41,902 nucleotides of DNA, from the NCBI RefSeq assembly GCF_014648395.1, contig NZ_BMRA01000013.1, positions 1-41,902 of the forward strand, given 5' to 3'. Positions 8,952-15,935 of this stretch are shown here, piece after piece. Under the pieces are notes generated by a model. It made no database searches. It saw nothing but the letters and a program-made list of their open reading frames with translations, and was not told the DNA's origin. The DNA comes from Micromonospora fulviviridis. GTDB taxonomy: Bacteria; Actinomycetota; Actinomycetes; Mycobacteriales; Micromonosporaceae. The position numbers and the translations under genes are program-made. Position 1 is the stretch's first letter, and each line of letters begins with the position of its first letter.

Positions 8952-9323
8952 GTGGGCGATGCGGAGCGACGGCGACGGCGATTGCGGCACCACGGCGACG
9001 GCGGGTCACCCGACGGCGACGGCCTGACCGCGAGCACGGCCGGGGTGCACGACGACGACGGCTCCCGGGCGCCGCGGGGTGCACGACGCGCCGAGCCGGA
9101 CGAGCCCCGCGGCCGGCGCCCGGGACCGCCCGCCGACGAGGGCGAGCGGGGGCTGCGCGGCCTGGTCGGCTCCGGCTCGTCGCAGGTGAGCGTGACGGCC
9201 GCGCTGCGGGCGCGGGACGCCGCCCGGCCGACCGACGAGGACCTGGCCGAGGCCGAGGCCCGGGTGGTGATCGTCCGCCGCAACTGGGTGCCCCGCGAGG
9301 AGCTGCCCCGCACCGGGCGGTGA
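8952..9323 (+). CDS. small hypothetical protein with charged N-terminus
   Basis: A GTG at 8952 opens a 123-residue frame. The first 75 residues are Arg/Asp/Gly/Pro-rich and look disordered. The last 45 (from SSQVSVTAALRARDAARPTDEDLAEAEARVVIVRR) have the balanced composition of a real protein and a predicted helix. The end, NWVPREELPR, has the look of a conserved tail. No domain, signal peptide or membrane segment is recognisable. It follows the Eis-like gene on the same strand with a 113-base gap. The start is uncertain and could lie further in. Confidence 0.5.
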   Translation: MGDAERRRRRLRHHGDGGSPDGDGLTASTAGVHDDDGSRAPRGARRAEPDEPRGRRPGPPADEGERGLRGLVGSGSSQVSVTAALRARDAARPTDEDLAEAEARVVIVRRNWVPREELPRTGR

Positions 9324-9360
9324 CGGGCGCGACCCGCGCGGCGCGCCCGTCGGCGACGCG

Positions 9361-9831
9361 TCAGGCGGGCAGTTCGGGAAGCTCCCGGCTCTGCTCGTAG
9401 TCGGCGACCTGGGCGATCCGGCGGGCGTGCCGGGGGTTGCCGGAGAACGGGGTGGTGAGGAACGCCTCGACCAGGGCGGTCGCCTCGTCCAGGGTGTGCT
9501 GCCGGGCGCCGACCGCCACGATGTTGGCGTCGTTGTGCTCGCGGGCCAGCTGGGCGGTGTCGATGTTCCAGGCGAGCGCCGCCCGGACCCCGGCGATCTT
9601 GTTGGCGGCGATCTGCTCGCCGTTGCCGGAGCCGCCGATGACCACACCGAGGCTGCCCTGATCGTCGACCACGCGCTGCCCCGTGTGCAGGCAGAACGCC
9701 GGGTAGTCGTCGTCCGGGTCGAAGGCGTGCGGGCCGACGTCGACCACCTCGTACCCCTGCTTGGCCAGGTGGTTGGCGAGGTGCACCTTCAGCTCGAAAC
9801 CGGCGTGATCGGATCCCAGGTAGACGCGCAT
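9361..9831 (-). CDS. rpiB: ribose-5-phosphate isomerase B
   Basis: This 156-residue RpiB/LacAB-family enzyme interconverts ribose-5-phosphate and ribulose-5-phosphate in the non-oxidative pentose phosphate pathway. The N-terminus MRVYLGSDHAGFELK is diagnostic, with the phosphate-binding and catalytic region DHAG. The motif GGSGNGEQIAANK is of the actinobacterial type: a glutamate (SGNGE) acts as base where the E. coli enzyme uses a cysteine. HNDANIVAVGARQ follows as expected. The ATG at 9831 is set by homology; the frame extends upstream without family similarity. The neighbourhood rpiB / Rv2466c-like / pepN matches M. tuberculosis. Confidence 0.95.
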   Translation of the reverse strand: MRVYLGSDHAGFELKVHLANHLAKQGYEVVDVGPHAFDPDDDYPAFCLHTGQRVVDDQGSLGVVIGGSGNGEQIAANKIAGVRAALAWNIDTAQLAREHNDANIVAVGARQHTLDEATALVEAFLTTPFSGNPRHARRIAQVADYEQSRELPELPA

Positions 9832-9895
9832 ACCGCGCAGTCTGACAGGCCCGCCCCCGTGCCGGCGCGCGGGCGGCGGCACGGAGGCGGATTCG

Positions 9896-11104
9896 TCACA
9901 CGGCTGCGCGAGGAAGCTCGGCGACGACCAGGCCGGCCCGCGCCTTCGGGGTGAACCAGGTGCTCTTGCGCGGCATCTTCTCCCGGGCCAGGTTCACCGC
10001 GACGAAGTCGTCCACGGTCACCGGCGCCACGAGGACGGCCAGCTCGGCCCGGCCCGCGTCGACCTCGCCGGTGAGCCAGCTCGCCGGGTAGTCGCCGCCC
10101 ACGTAGGTGATCCGCTTGTCGCCCGGGTCGAGGCCGAGCGCGTCGCGCAGCAGCAGCCGCTCGACCAGCGCGTGGTCGAGGTTCTCCAGCCGGTCGCCGC
10201 CGACGTGCGGCAGGCTCACCGCGTACCCCTGGCCGGCGAGGTGGAGGTGCACGGTGCCGCCGGTCGCCGGGACGTCGACCGGGCCGGCGATCGGGGTGAT
10301 CTCCGCGCCGGCGGCGCGGAGCCGGTCGAGCAGCTCGTCGGGGGTGGTGGTCAGCTCGCTGACCAGCCGGTTGTAGGGCTGGATGGCGACCGACGCCGGC
10401 GTGGTGATCACCGACAGGAAGCGCGGGAAGCCGCCGGTCTGCGCGGCCAGGCTGCGGTGGTTGCCGTCGGCGACCACCAGCTCGCCGCCGCCCGCCAGGG
10501 CGGTCAGCTCGTCCTGCGCCGGGCCCGGGCCGAGCAGCCAGATGGCGTGCGTGCGGCCGGCCTGGTCCACGTCGGTGGCGGCGGGCGCGCCGGCGGACTC
10601 GGTCGCCGCCGCGAGCGCCGCGTGCAGCTCGTCGCCGCGCCCGGTCTGGAGCAGGAGTACGGGCGAGAGCAGGTGACCCAGCGCCTCGGCCAGGGCGACG
10701 CGCTCCCGCACCTTGGCGATGAACACGTCCTCGTTGCGGATCACCAGGCCGGGCTCGTCGGCCCGGGTGGAGATCTGGTCGGTGTCGACCATGGCGAACA
10801 GCCCGTACGCGCTCTCCTCGCCCGGCGCGCTGATCCGGTAGAGGACCACCACCTGCTCGGCCGGGGTGTAGCTGCCGTCCGCCTTCGCCTCGGCGAGGCG
10901 GGCCACCGCGTCGGGGAGCGCGTCGAGGAAGGACTTCCCGAGGCTCCCGGGCGCCCGGTGGGGCATCTCGATGCCCAGGGCACTGTGCGGGTTCGTCTCG
11001 ACGATGGCGGTGATCTCCGCGTCGTCGGCGAACTCGTCGTAGTTCTGCGCGCCGGTGCCGCCAGTGGTGATCCAGGCCCGGGCGATCGGATGCACGACCG
11101 TCAT
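9896..11104 (-). CDS. DUF1015 family protein
   Basis: This 402-residue protein has the features of DUF1015: NYDEFADDAEITAIVETNPHSALGIEMPH near the N-terminus, a YRISAPGEESAYGLFAMVD strand region, and VVADGNHRSLAAQ, the family's D-G-(N/H)-H-R motif around residues 210-220. Family members are widespread, often near serine or amino-acid metabolism genes, and have no firmly established biochemical role that I know of. No membrane segment is seen. It is transcribed in the same direction as rpiB, 64 bases upstream of it, so the two may share a transcript. The ATG at 11104 has only a weak ribosome site (AGCGGG). Confidence 0.85.
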   Translation of the reverse strand: MTVVHPIARAWITTGGTGAQNYDEFADDAEITAIVETNPHSALGIEMPHRAPGSLGKSFLDALPDAVARLAEAKADGSYTPAEQVVVLYRISAPGEESAYGLFAMVDTDQISTRADEPGLVIRNEDVFIAKVRERVALAEALGHLLSPVLLLQTGRGDELHAALAAATESAGAPAATDVDQAGRTHAIWLLGPGPAQDELTALAGGGELVVADGNHRSLAAQTGGFPRFLSVITTPASVAIQPYNRLVSELTTTPDELLDRLRAAGAEITPIAGPVDVPATGGTVHLHLAGQGYAVSLPHVGGDRLENLDHALVERLLLRDALGLDPGDKRITYVGGDYPASWLTGEVDAGRAELAVLVAPVTVDDFVAVNLAREKMPRKSTWFTPKARAGLVVAELPRAAV

Positions 11105-11182
11105 GCCCGCTGACGCTACCCGCGCCGTCCGGGGCGACGGTGCCGGACCCGCGCGCCGTCCACCAGATGAAAGGGGACGCGG

Positions 11183-11545
11183 TCAGCCGGTGCGGTGCCG
11201 GCCGGGGGCCGCGCTCCCGCCCGGCGTCGGGGCGGCCGGCCGGGAGCCGCCGGAGGCGGTGAGCCGGACCGTCGTCGTCCCGGACGGGGCCGGGCGGCCC
11301 GCCGCGGCGCTGGTGCGGACCGTGCCCGGGGTCCGGGCCGGCACGCCCGCATCGGCGGGCGGGGTCATCCGCGAGGTGGCCACCACCCGGGCGACGCCGA
11401 CCACGATCGGCGGAGCCAGCAGGCCGGCCATCTCGGCCGGGACCGCCGGCCAGTCGCCCTCGGCCACCGACCAGTACGTCGCGCCGGAGTCCTCGGTCGC
11501 CGTCTCCGGCGGGTCGGCGGACAGGCGGCGGCGGTGCTTACCCAT
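11183..11545 (-). CDS. small hypothetical protein (MGKHRRR...)
   Basis: This 120-residue protein begins MGKHRRRLSADPP at an ATG with a good GGAGG site 8-9 bases upstream. A central stretch, WPAVPAEMAGLLAPPIVVGVARVVATSR, is moderately hydrophobic but interrupted by prolines, so a membrane helix is not certain. The C-terminal third is Pro/Ala/Thr/Gly-rich and low complexity. I do not recognise the family. It lies between the DUF1015 gene and the Rv2466c-like gene, all on the same strand; a strong hairpin at 11612-11655 separates it from the latter. Confidence 0.6.
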   Translation of the reverse strand: MGKHRRRLSADPPETATEDSGATYWSVAEGDWPAVPAEMAGLLAPPIVVGVARVVATSRMTPPADAGVPARTPGTVRTSAAAGRPAPSGTTTVRLTASGGSRPAAPTPGGSAAPGRHRTG

Positions 11546-11611
11546 GGGAACGCCTCCAGGAGCTGCCGGGCTGCGGCCCCGGACGGGCCGCCGGCTGGGA
11601 CACCCGGTGAA

Positions 11612-11655
11612 ACGAGCCCCGCACCGGCCCGGTGACGGGGCGGCGCGGGGCTCGT
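11612..11655 (-). terminator. hairpin terminator after the Rv2466c-like gene
   Basis: An 11-base perfect inverted repeat (ACGAGCCCCGC at 11612-11622 and its complement at 11645-11655) starts 11 bases past the stop of the minus-strand Rv2466c-like gene. Its loop holds a smaller ACCGGCCCGGT repeat. There is no T-run, which is usual for actinomycete terminators. Confidence 0.6.
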
Positions 11656-11666
11656 CCGGCACGGCC

Positions 11667-12290
11667 TCAGTCGAAGACCGGGCCGACCTCCCGGCTGCGC
11701 TTCAGCTCGTAGAAGCCGGGCGTGCCGGCCACCAGCAGGACGCCGTCCCAGAGCCGGCCGGCCGCCTCGCCCTTCGGCGCCGGGGTGATCACCGGGCCGA
11801 AGAAGGCCACCTGCCCGCCGTCCGGGCCCGGGGCGTGGATCACCGGGGTGCCCACGTCGGTGCCGACCGGCCGCATGCCCGCCTCGTGGCTGGCCCGCAG
11901 CGCCTCGTCGTACTCGGTCGACTCGGCCGCGTCGGCGAGCGCCGGGTCGAGGCCGACATCGGTGAGCGCGCCGGCCAGCATGTCCCGGCCCAGCTCCTCC
12001 TTGCCGAGGTGGATCCGGGTGCCCATCGCGGTGTAGAGCTTCCCCAGCACCTCCCCGCCGTGCGCCTGCTCGACCGCGATGCAGACGCGCACCGGGCCCC
12101 AGCCCTTCTTCATCAGATCCTGGTACTGCTCCGGCAGGTCCCGGCCCTCGTTGAGCACCGAGAGGCTCATCACGTGGAACCGGATGTCCACGTCCCGGAC
12201 CTGCTCGACCTCCAGCAGCCAGCGGGAGGTGATCCACGCCCACGGGCACAGCGGGTCGAACCACATGTCCACGGCGACACGTTCGGTCAC
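11667..12290 (-). CDS. Rv2466c-like DsbA-fold protein with a CPWA active site
   Basis: This 207-residue thioredoxin-fold protein of the DsbA/2-hydroxychromene-isomerase type closely follows M. tuberculosis Rv2466c (mycothiol-dependent reductase/nitroreductase) as I recall it. Shared stretches are FDPLCPWxWITSRWLLEV, FHVMSLSVLNEGRDLPEQY, WGPVRVCIAVEQAHG, LYTAMGTRIH, VGTPVIH and FFGPV. The helical insertion is present and the chain ends ELKRSREVGPVFD. The oddity is the active site: Rv2466c has CPWC, while this protein has CPWA (codon GCG), so only the nucleophilic cysteine remains. The GTG at 12290 is preferred because AGGGA lies 8 bases upstream; a GTG at 12314 is the alternative. Divergent pepN next door repeats the mycobacterial gene order. 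Confidence 0.85.
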   Translation of the reverse strand: MTERVAVDMWFDPLCPWAWITSRWLLEVEQVRDVDIRFHVMSLSVLNEGRDLPEQYQDLMKKGWGPVRVCIAVEQAHGGEVLGKLYTAMGTRIHLGKEELGRDMLAGALTDVGLDPALADAAESTEYDEALRASHEAGMRPVGTDVGTPVIHAPGPDGGQVAFFGPVITPAPKGEAAGRLWDGVLLVAGTPGFYELKRSREVGPVFD

Positions 12291-12316
12291 GGTGTCATCC
12301 CTTCGCGACTCCACAA

Positions 12317-12332
12317 CGCCGGAGCTCCGGCG
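12317..12332. promoter_or_regulatory. 16-base perfect palindrome between divergent genes
   Basis: CGCCGGAGCTCCGGCG is its own complement over 16 bases. It sits 27 bases upstream of the Rv2466c-like start, in the 217-base region shared with pepN. The position suits a dimeric regulator's operator. GC-rich palindromes also occur by chance in this genome, so the call is tentative. Confidence 0.35.
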
Positions 12333-12507
12333 CCTTCCCCTCCGATCCTCACCCCAACCGGCATCGACCGGTACCGGAATGAGAGCGTGACCTCGGCCAC
12401 CGAAGGGTGTCCGTGCATGGAAGACTCGGTTTCGGACCGGCCGTCACGAGCGGGCCGGGAGGCCGGTGCCGCGGGGCGCGGCGAGACGAGTGGGATGGAG
12501 ACGAACA

Positions 12508-15063
12508 GTGCCGGGAGTGCGCAACCTGACCCAGGTCGAGGCCACCGAGCGGGCCCGCCTGCTCGACGTCACCGGGTACGACATCAAGCTTGACCTGTCG
12601 ACCGCGGTGCAGGCCGACGGCCGTACCTTCCGGTCGGTGACCGAGGTCCGGTTCCGCTGCGCCGAGCCGGGGGCGAGCACCTTCATCGAGACGGCCGCCG
12701 AGTCGGTGCGGTCGGCGACGCTGAACGGCACGCCCGTCGATCTCGCCGGCTGGTCCGCCGAGAAGGGCCTCACCCTCACCGGCCTGGCCGACGAGAACGT
12801 CCTCGTGGTCGACGCCGACTTCGGCTACTCCAACAGCGGGCAGGGCCTGCACCGCACGGTCGACCCGGTGGACGGTGAGACCTACCTCTACAGCCAGTTC
12901 GAGACGGCCGACGCGCAGAAGGTCTTCGCCTGCTTCGACCAGCCCGACCTGAAGAGCGTCTACACCTGGCACGCCACCGTCCCGGACCACTGGCGGGTGG
13001 TGTCCAACATGCCGGTGGAGCGCGAGGAGCCGGCCGGCGAGGGGCTCAAGACCGTCCACTTCGCCGAGTCGGCGCGGATGAGCACCTACATCACGGCGCT
13101 CTGCGCCGGCCCGTACCACGAGGTGCGGGACAGCCACGACGGCATCGACCTGGGCGTCTACTGCCGGGCCTCGATGGCGCGGTACATGGACGCGGACGAC
13201 CTGTTCCTGATCACCAAGCAGGGCTTCGACTTCTTCCACGAGAAGTTCCAGGTGCGCTACCCGCTGCCCAAGTACGACCAGCTCTGGGTGCCGGACTTCA
13301 ACGCCGGCGCGATGGAGAACTTCGGCTGCGTCACGCACGCCGAGTCGCACTACATCTTCCGCTCGCAGGTCACCGACTTCGAGTACGAGCAGCGCGCCAA
13401 CACGATCCTGCACGAGCTGGCGCACATGTGGTTCGGTGACCTGGTCACCATGCGCTGGTGGAACGACCTGTGGCTGAACGAGTCGTTCGCCGAGTGGGCC
13501 AGCCACTGGTGCAACACCCACGCCACCCGCTTCTCCGACGCGTGGACGACCTTCCTGTCCATCCGGAAGAACTGGGGCTACCGGCAGGACCAGCTCTCCT
13601 CCACCCACCCGGTCTACTGCGAGATGCCGGACCTGGAGGCCGTCGAGGTCAACTTCGACGGCATCACCTACGCCAAGGGCGCCAGCGTGCTCAAGCAGCT
13701 GGTCGCGTACGTGGGCGAGGAGCCGTTCCTGGCCGGCCTGCGCGCCTACTTCGGCAAGCACGCCTGGGGCAACGCCACCTTCGACGACCTGCTCTCCGAG
13801 CTGGAGACGGCCTCGGGCCGGGAGCTGCGCAAGTTCGCCGCCCAGTGGCTGGAGACCGCGCAGGTCAACACGCTGCGCCCCGAGGTGACCATCGGCGCCG
13901 ACGGCGCGTACGAGCGGGTGCTGGTCCGGCAGGAGGCGCCCGCCGGGCACCCGACCCTGCGCACCCACCGGATCGGCGTGGGCCTCTACGACCTGACCGA
14001 CGGGCGGCTGGTCCGCCGGGAGCGGGTCGAGGTGGACGTGACCGGCGAGCTGACCGAGCTGTCCGTGCTGCACGGCAGGCCCGCCGCCGACGTGCTGCTG
14101 CTCAACGACGACGACCTCACCTACACCAAGCTGCGGCTCGACGAGCGGTCGATGGCGACCGTGGTGCAGCACATCGCGGGCTTCGACTCGTCGCTGGCCC
14201 GCGCGCTCTGCTGGACCGCCGCCTGGGACATGACCCGGGACGCCGAGCTGTCGGCCCGGGACTACGTGGCGCTCGTGCTGGCCGGGCTGCCGGCCGAGAC
14301 CGACATCAACCTGGTCACCGCCACCCTGCGCCAGGCGACCACCACGCTCACCTTCTACGCCGACCCGGCCTGGGCGCCGACCGGCTGGGCCGAGCTGGCC
14401 CGGACCGCCCGGACCGCTCTCGCCGCGGCCGAGCCGGGCAGCGGCTTCCAGCTCGCCTGGGCCCGGGCGTACGCCTCCGCGGCCCGCTCCGACGAGGACC
14501 TGGCCACGCTGCGCGGCTGGCTGGACGGCGCCGGTGTGCCGGACGGGCTGACCGTGGACACCGAGCTGCGCTGGACCGTCCTCCAGTCGCTGGTGGCCAA
14601 CGGCGCGGCCGGGGCCGCCGAGGTGGAGGCCGAGCTGGCCGGCGACCGGACCGCCAGCGGCGAGCGGGAGGCCGCGTACGCGCACGCGCTCGTGCCGACG
14701 GCCGAGAACAAGGCGGCGGTGTGGGCGGAGCTCACCGGCCCGGAGGCGCTGCCGAACTGGCGCAACCGGGCGCTGCTGCAGGGCTTCACCCACCCGGCGC
14801 AGGTGGAACTCACCGCGCCGTACCGGGAGAAGTACTTCGCCGCGGCGGCGCAGGTGTGGGCGCAGCGGGACAGCGAGCCGGCGCAGGAGTTCGTCCAGCT
14901 CGCCTACCCGGCGTACCTGGTCGAGGAGGACACGGTGGCGGCCACCGACGCCTGGCTGGCCCAGGAGGGCCACCCGGCGTCGCTGCGCCGGCTGGTCGCG
15001 GAGGGTCGCGACGGCGTGTCCCGCGCCCTCAACGCCCGCGCCCGGGACGCCCGGAGCGCCTGA
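12508..15063 (+). CDS. pepN: aminopeptidase N (M1 family zinc metallopeptidase)
   Basis: This 851-residue cytoplasmic M1 peptidase removes N-terminal residues from peptides. The substrate N-terminus motif GAMEN is at 267-271. The zinc site HELAH is at 302-306, with the third ligand E325 in NESFAEW, exactly 18 residues after the second histidine. The N-terminal beta domain (VRNLTQVEATERARLLDVTGYD) and the ERAP1-like C-terminal domain are typical of actinobacterial PepN. The GTG at 12508 has GGAG 7 bases upstream and gives the family start (PGVRNLTQVEA); the frame remains open upstream without similarity. A strong bidirectional hairpin ends the gene at 15122. Confidence 0.95.
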   Translation: MPGVRNLTQVEATERARLLDVTGYDIKLDLSTAVQADGRTFRSVTEVRFRCAEPGASTFIETAAESVRSATLNGTPVDLAGWSAEKGLTLTGLADENVLVVDADFGYSNSGQGLHRTVDPVDGETYLYSQFETADAQKVFACFDQPDLKSVYTWHATVPDHWRVVSNMPVEREEPAGEGLKTVHFAESARMSTYITALCAGPYHEVRDSHDGIDLGVYCRASMARYMDADDLFLITKQGFDFFHEKFQVRYPLPKYDQLWVPDFNAGAMENFGCVTHAESHYIFRSQVTDFEYEQRANTILHELAHMWFGDLVTMRWWNDLWLNESFAEWASHWCNTHATRFSDAWTTFLSIRKNWGYRQDQLSSTHPVYCEMPDLEAVEVNFDGITYAKGASVLKQLVAYVGEEPFLAGLRAYFGKHAWGNATFDDLLSELETASGRELRKFAAQWLETAQVNTLRPEVTIGADGAYERVLVRQEAPAGHPTLRTHRIGVGLYDLTDGRLVRRERVEVDVTGELTELSVLHGRPAADVLLLNDDDLTYTKLRLDERSMATVVQHIAGFDSSLARALCWTAAWDMTRDAELSARDYVALVLAGLPAETDINLVTATLRQATTTLTFYADPAWAPTGWAELARTARTALAAAEPGSGFQLAWARAYASAARSDEDLATLRGWLDGAGVPDGLTVDTELRWTVLQSLVANGAAGAAEVEAELAGDRTASGEREAAYAHALVPTAENKAAVWAELTGPEALPNWRNRALLQGFTHPAQVELTAPYREKYFAAAAQVWAQRDSEPAQEFVQLAYPAYLVEEDTVAATDAWLAQEGHPASLRRLVAEGRDGVSRALNARARDARSA

Positions 15064-15121
15064 TCCTCGGGGGCGGCCCGGGCTCGGGCCGCCCCGCCCC
15101 GACCGGCGGTAGACACGAAGA

Positions 15122-15150
15122 AGCCCGGCCCGCGTTTCGCGGGCCGGGCT
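15122..15150. terminator. bidirectional hairpin terminator between convergent genes
   Basis: A 13-base perfect stem (15122-15134 with 15138-15150) closes a 3-base loop between the stop of pepN and the stop of the minus-strand DUF5130 gene. The symmetry and position suit termination from both sides. Confidence 0.85.
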
Positions 15151-15169
15151 CTGTCGTGTGCGGGTGGGC

Positions 15170-15583
15170 TCAGCCCTTGCCGGCGTGGCTGGCGAGCTGG
15201 TCGAGGCCCTGGATGATGCCGCCGGCCAGGTCGCCGCCGCCGAACGAGGCCACCATGGAGAGTGCGGCCAGCTTGGCGTACGTGTCCGGGATGCGCTTGC
15301 GCGCGTACCGGCCGGTGATGATCTCAAGCTGCCGCTGGTTGGGCGACACGGCGATCAGCACGGACCTGTCCGGGTCGGCGAGCTGGCGGTGCAGCCGCCC
15401 GGCGTGCTCCCGGATCGGCTCGTCGAGGCCGCCCACGTAGACCGAGAAGACCAGGCCGGTGCCCTGGTCGGCCAGGCGGAGCGCCTCGTCGATGCGGAGC
15501 AGCTGACGGGTCGAGAACGGCCCGTCCAGGACCTCGGGCGGGGTACCGGTCCCCGTCGCGGCCTGCTTCTCACCAACGGTCAC
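15170..15583 (-). CDS. DUF5130 family protein (TPM-like)
   Basis: This 137-residue soluble protein resembles the actinobacterial DUF5130 family, related in fold to TPM-domain proteins. Conserved-looking stretches are GPFSTRQLLRIDEALRLAD, TGLVFSVYVGGLDE, and DRSVLIAVSPNQRQLEIITG. No signal peptide is present. The GTG at 15583 has a GGAGG site 7 bases upstream; a GTG at 15601 without such a site is less likely. It overlaps the end of the upstream CtaJ-like gene by 14 bases, so the two are probably co-translated. I do not know a demonstrated function; the pairing suggests a role near the respiratory oxidase (inference). Confidence 0.75.
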   Translation of the reverse strand: MTVGEKQAATGTGTPPEVLDGPFSTRQLLRIDEALRLADQGTGLVFSVYVGGLDEPIREHAGRLHRQLADPDRSVLIAVSPNQRQLEIITGRYARKRIPDTYAKLAALSMVASFGGGDLAGGIIQGLDQLASHAGKG

Positions 15584-15935
15584 TTGCGCCTCCGGTTCCA
15601 CCGGCCGGCGCCTCCCGGCCGGCCTGCTCCTGCTTGCGACTGGTCAGCGCCGGCGCCTGCGCCCCGGCGGCCAGTGCGGTGCCGGCCGAGTCGGCCAGCT
15701 GCTCCGGACGGCCCAGGAACCAGACCGGAGTGAAGTCGAACGGCCGGCCGGGCCGGTAGCGCTTGGCGCCGCCACCGCCACCGCCACGGTTGCCCGCGGC
15801 CGCCAGCCCGGCGATCACCAGCACGGCGGCCGCCGGGATGCCGACGAAGACCAGCAACGTCTCGGTAACAGACAATCCCAACGCCCCCAGGCGGAAAGAG
15901 AGACCAGGAATGTTCCGGGTCGGGTGGACGGTCAT
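15570..15935 (-). CDS. ctaJ: small membrane protein, probable aa3-type cytochrome oxidase subunit CtaJ
   Basis: This is a 121-residue protein with one transmembrane helix (VTETLLVFVGIPAAAVLVIAGLAAAG). A glycine-rich turn follows, then a basic segment KRYRPGRPFDFTPVWF that resembles the actinobacterial CtaJ subunit of the aa3 oxidase. The ATG at 15935 overlaps the amidase stop as ATGA but lacks a ribosome site. A TTG at 15875 starts where family similarity begins (SVTETLLVF), and the DNA between the two starts is noticeably less GC-rich, so the shorter form is a real possibility. An inverted repeat lies directly upstream (15950-15982). The name rests on family memory, the membrane topology on sequence. 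Confidence 0.6.
   Translation of the reverse strand: MTVHPTRNIPGLSFRLGALGLSVTETLLVFVGIPAAAVLVIAGLAAAGNRGGGGGGAKRYRPGRPFDFTPVWFLGRPEQLADSAGTALAAGAQAPALTSRKQEQAGREAPAGGTGGASDRW

Noticed and set aside
12349..15327. Very long open frame antisense to pepN; similar long frames antisense to the Hsp70, acyl-CoA synthetase and OtsB-GH15 genes
   Set aside because: Such frames arise from high GC at codon position 3. Their translations are low-complexity Arg/Gly/Ala/His-rich and lie opposite clearly conserved genes.
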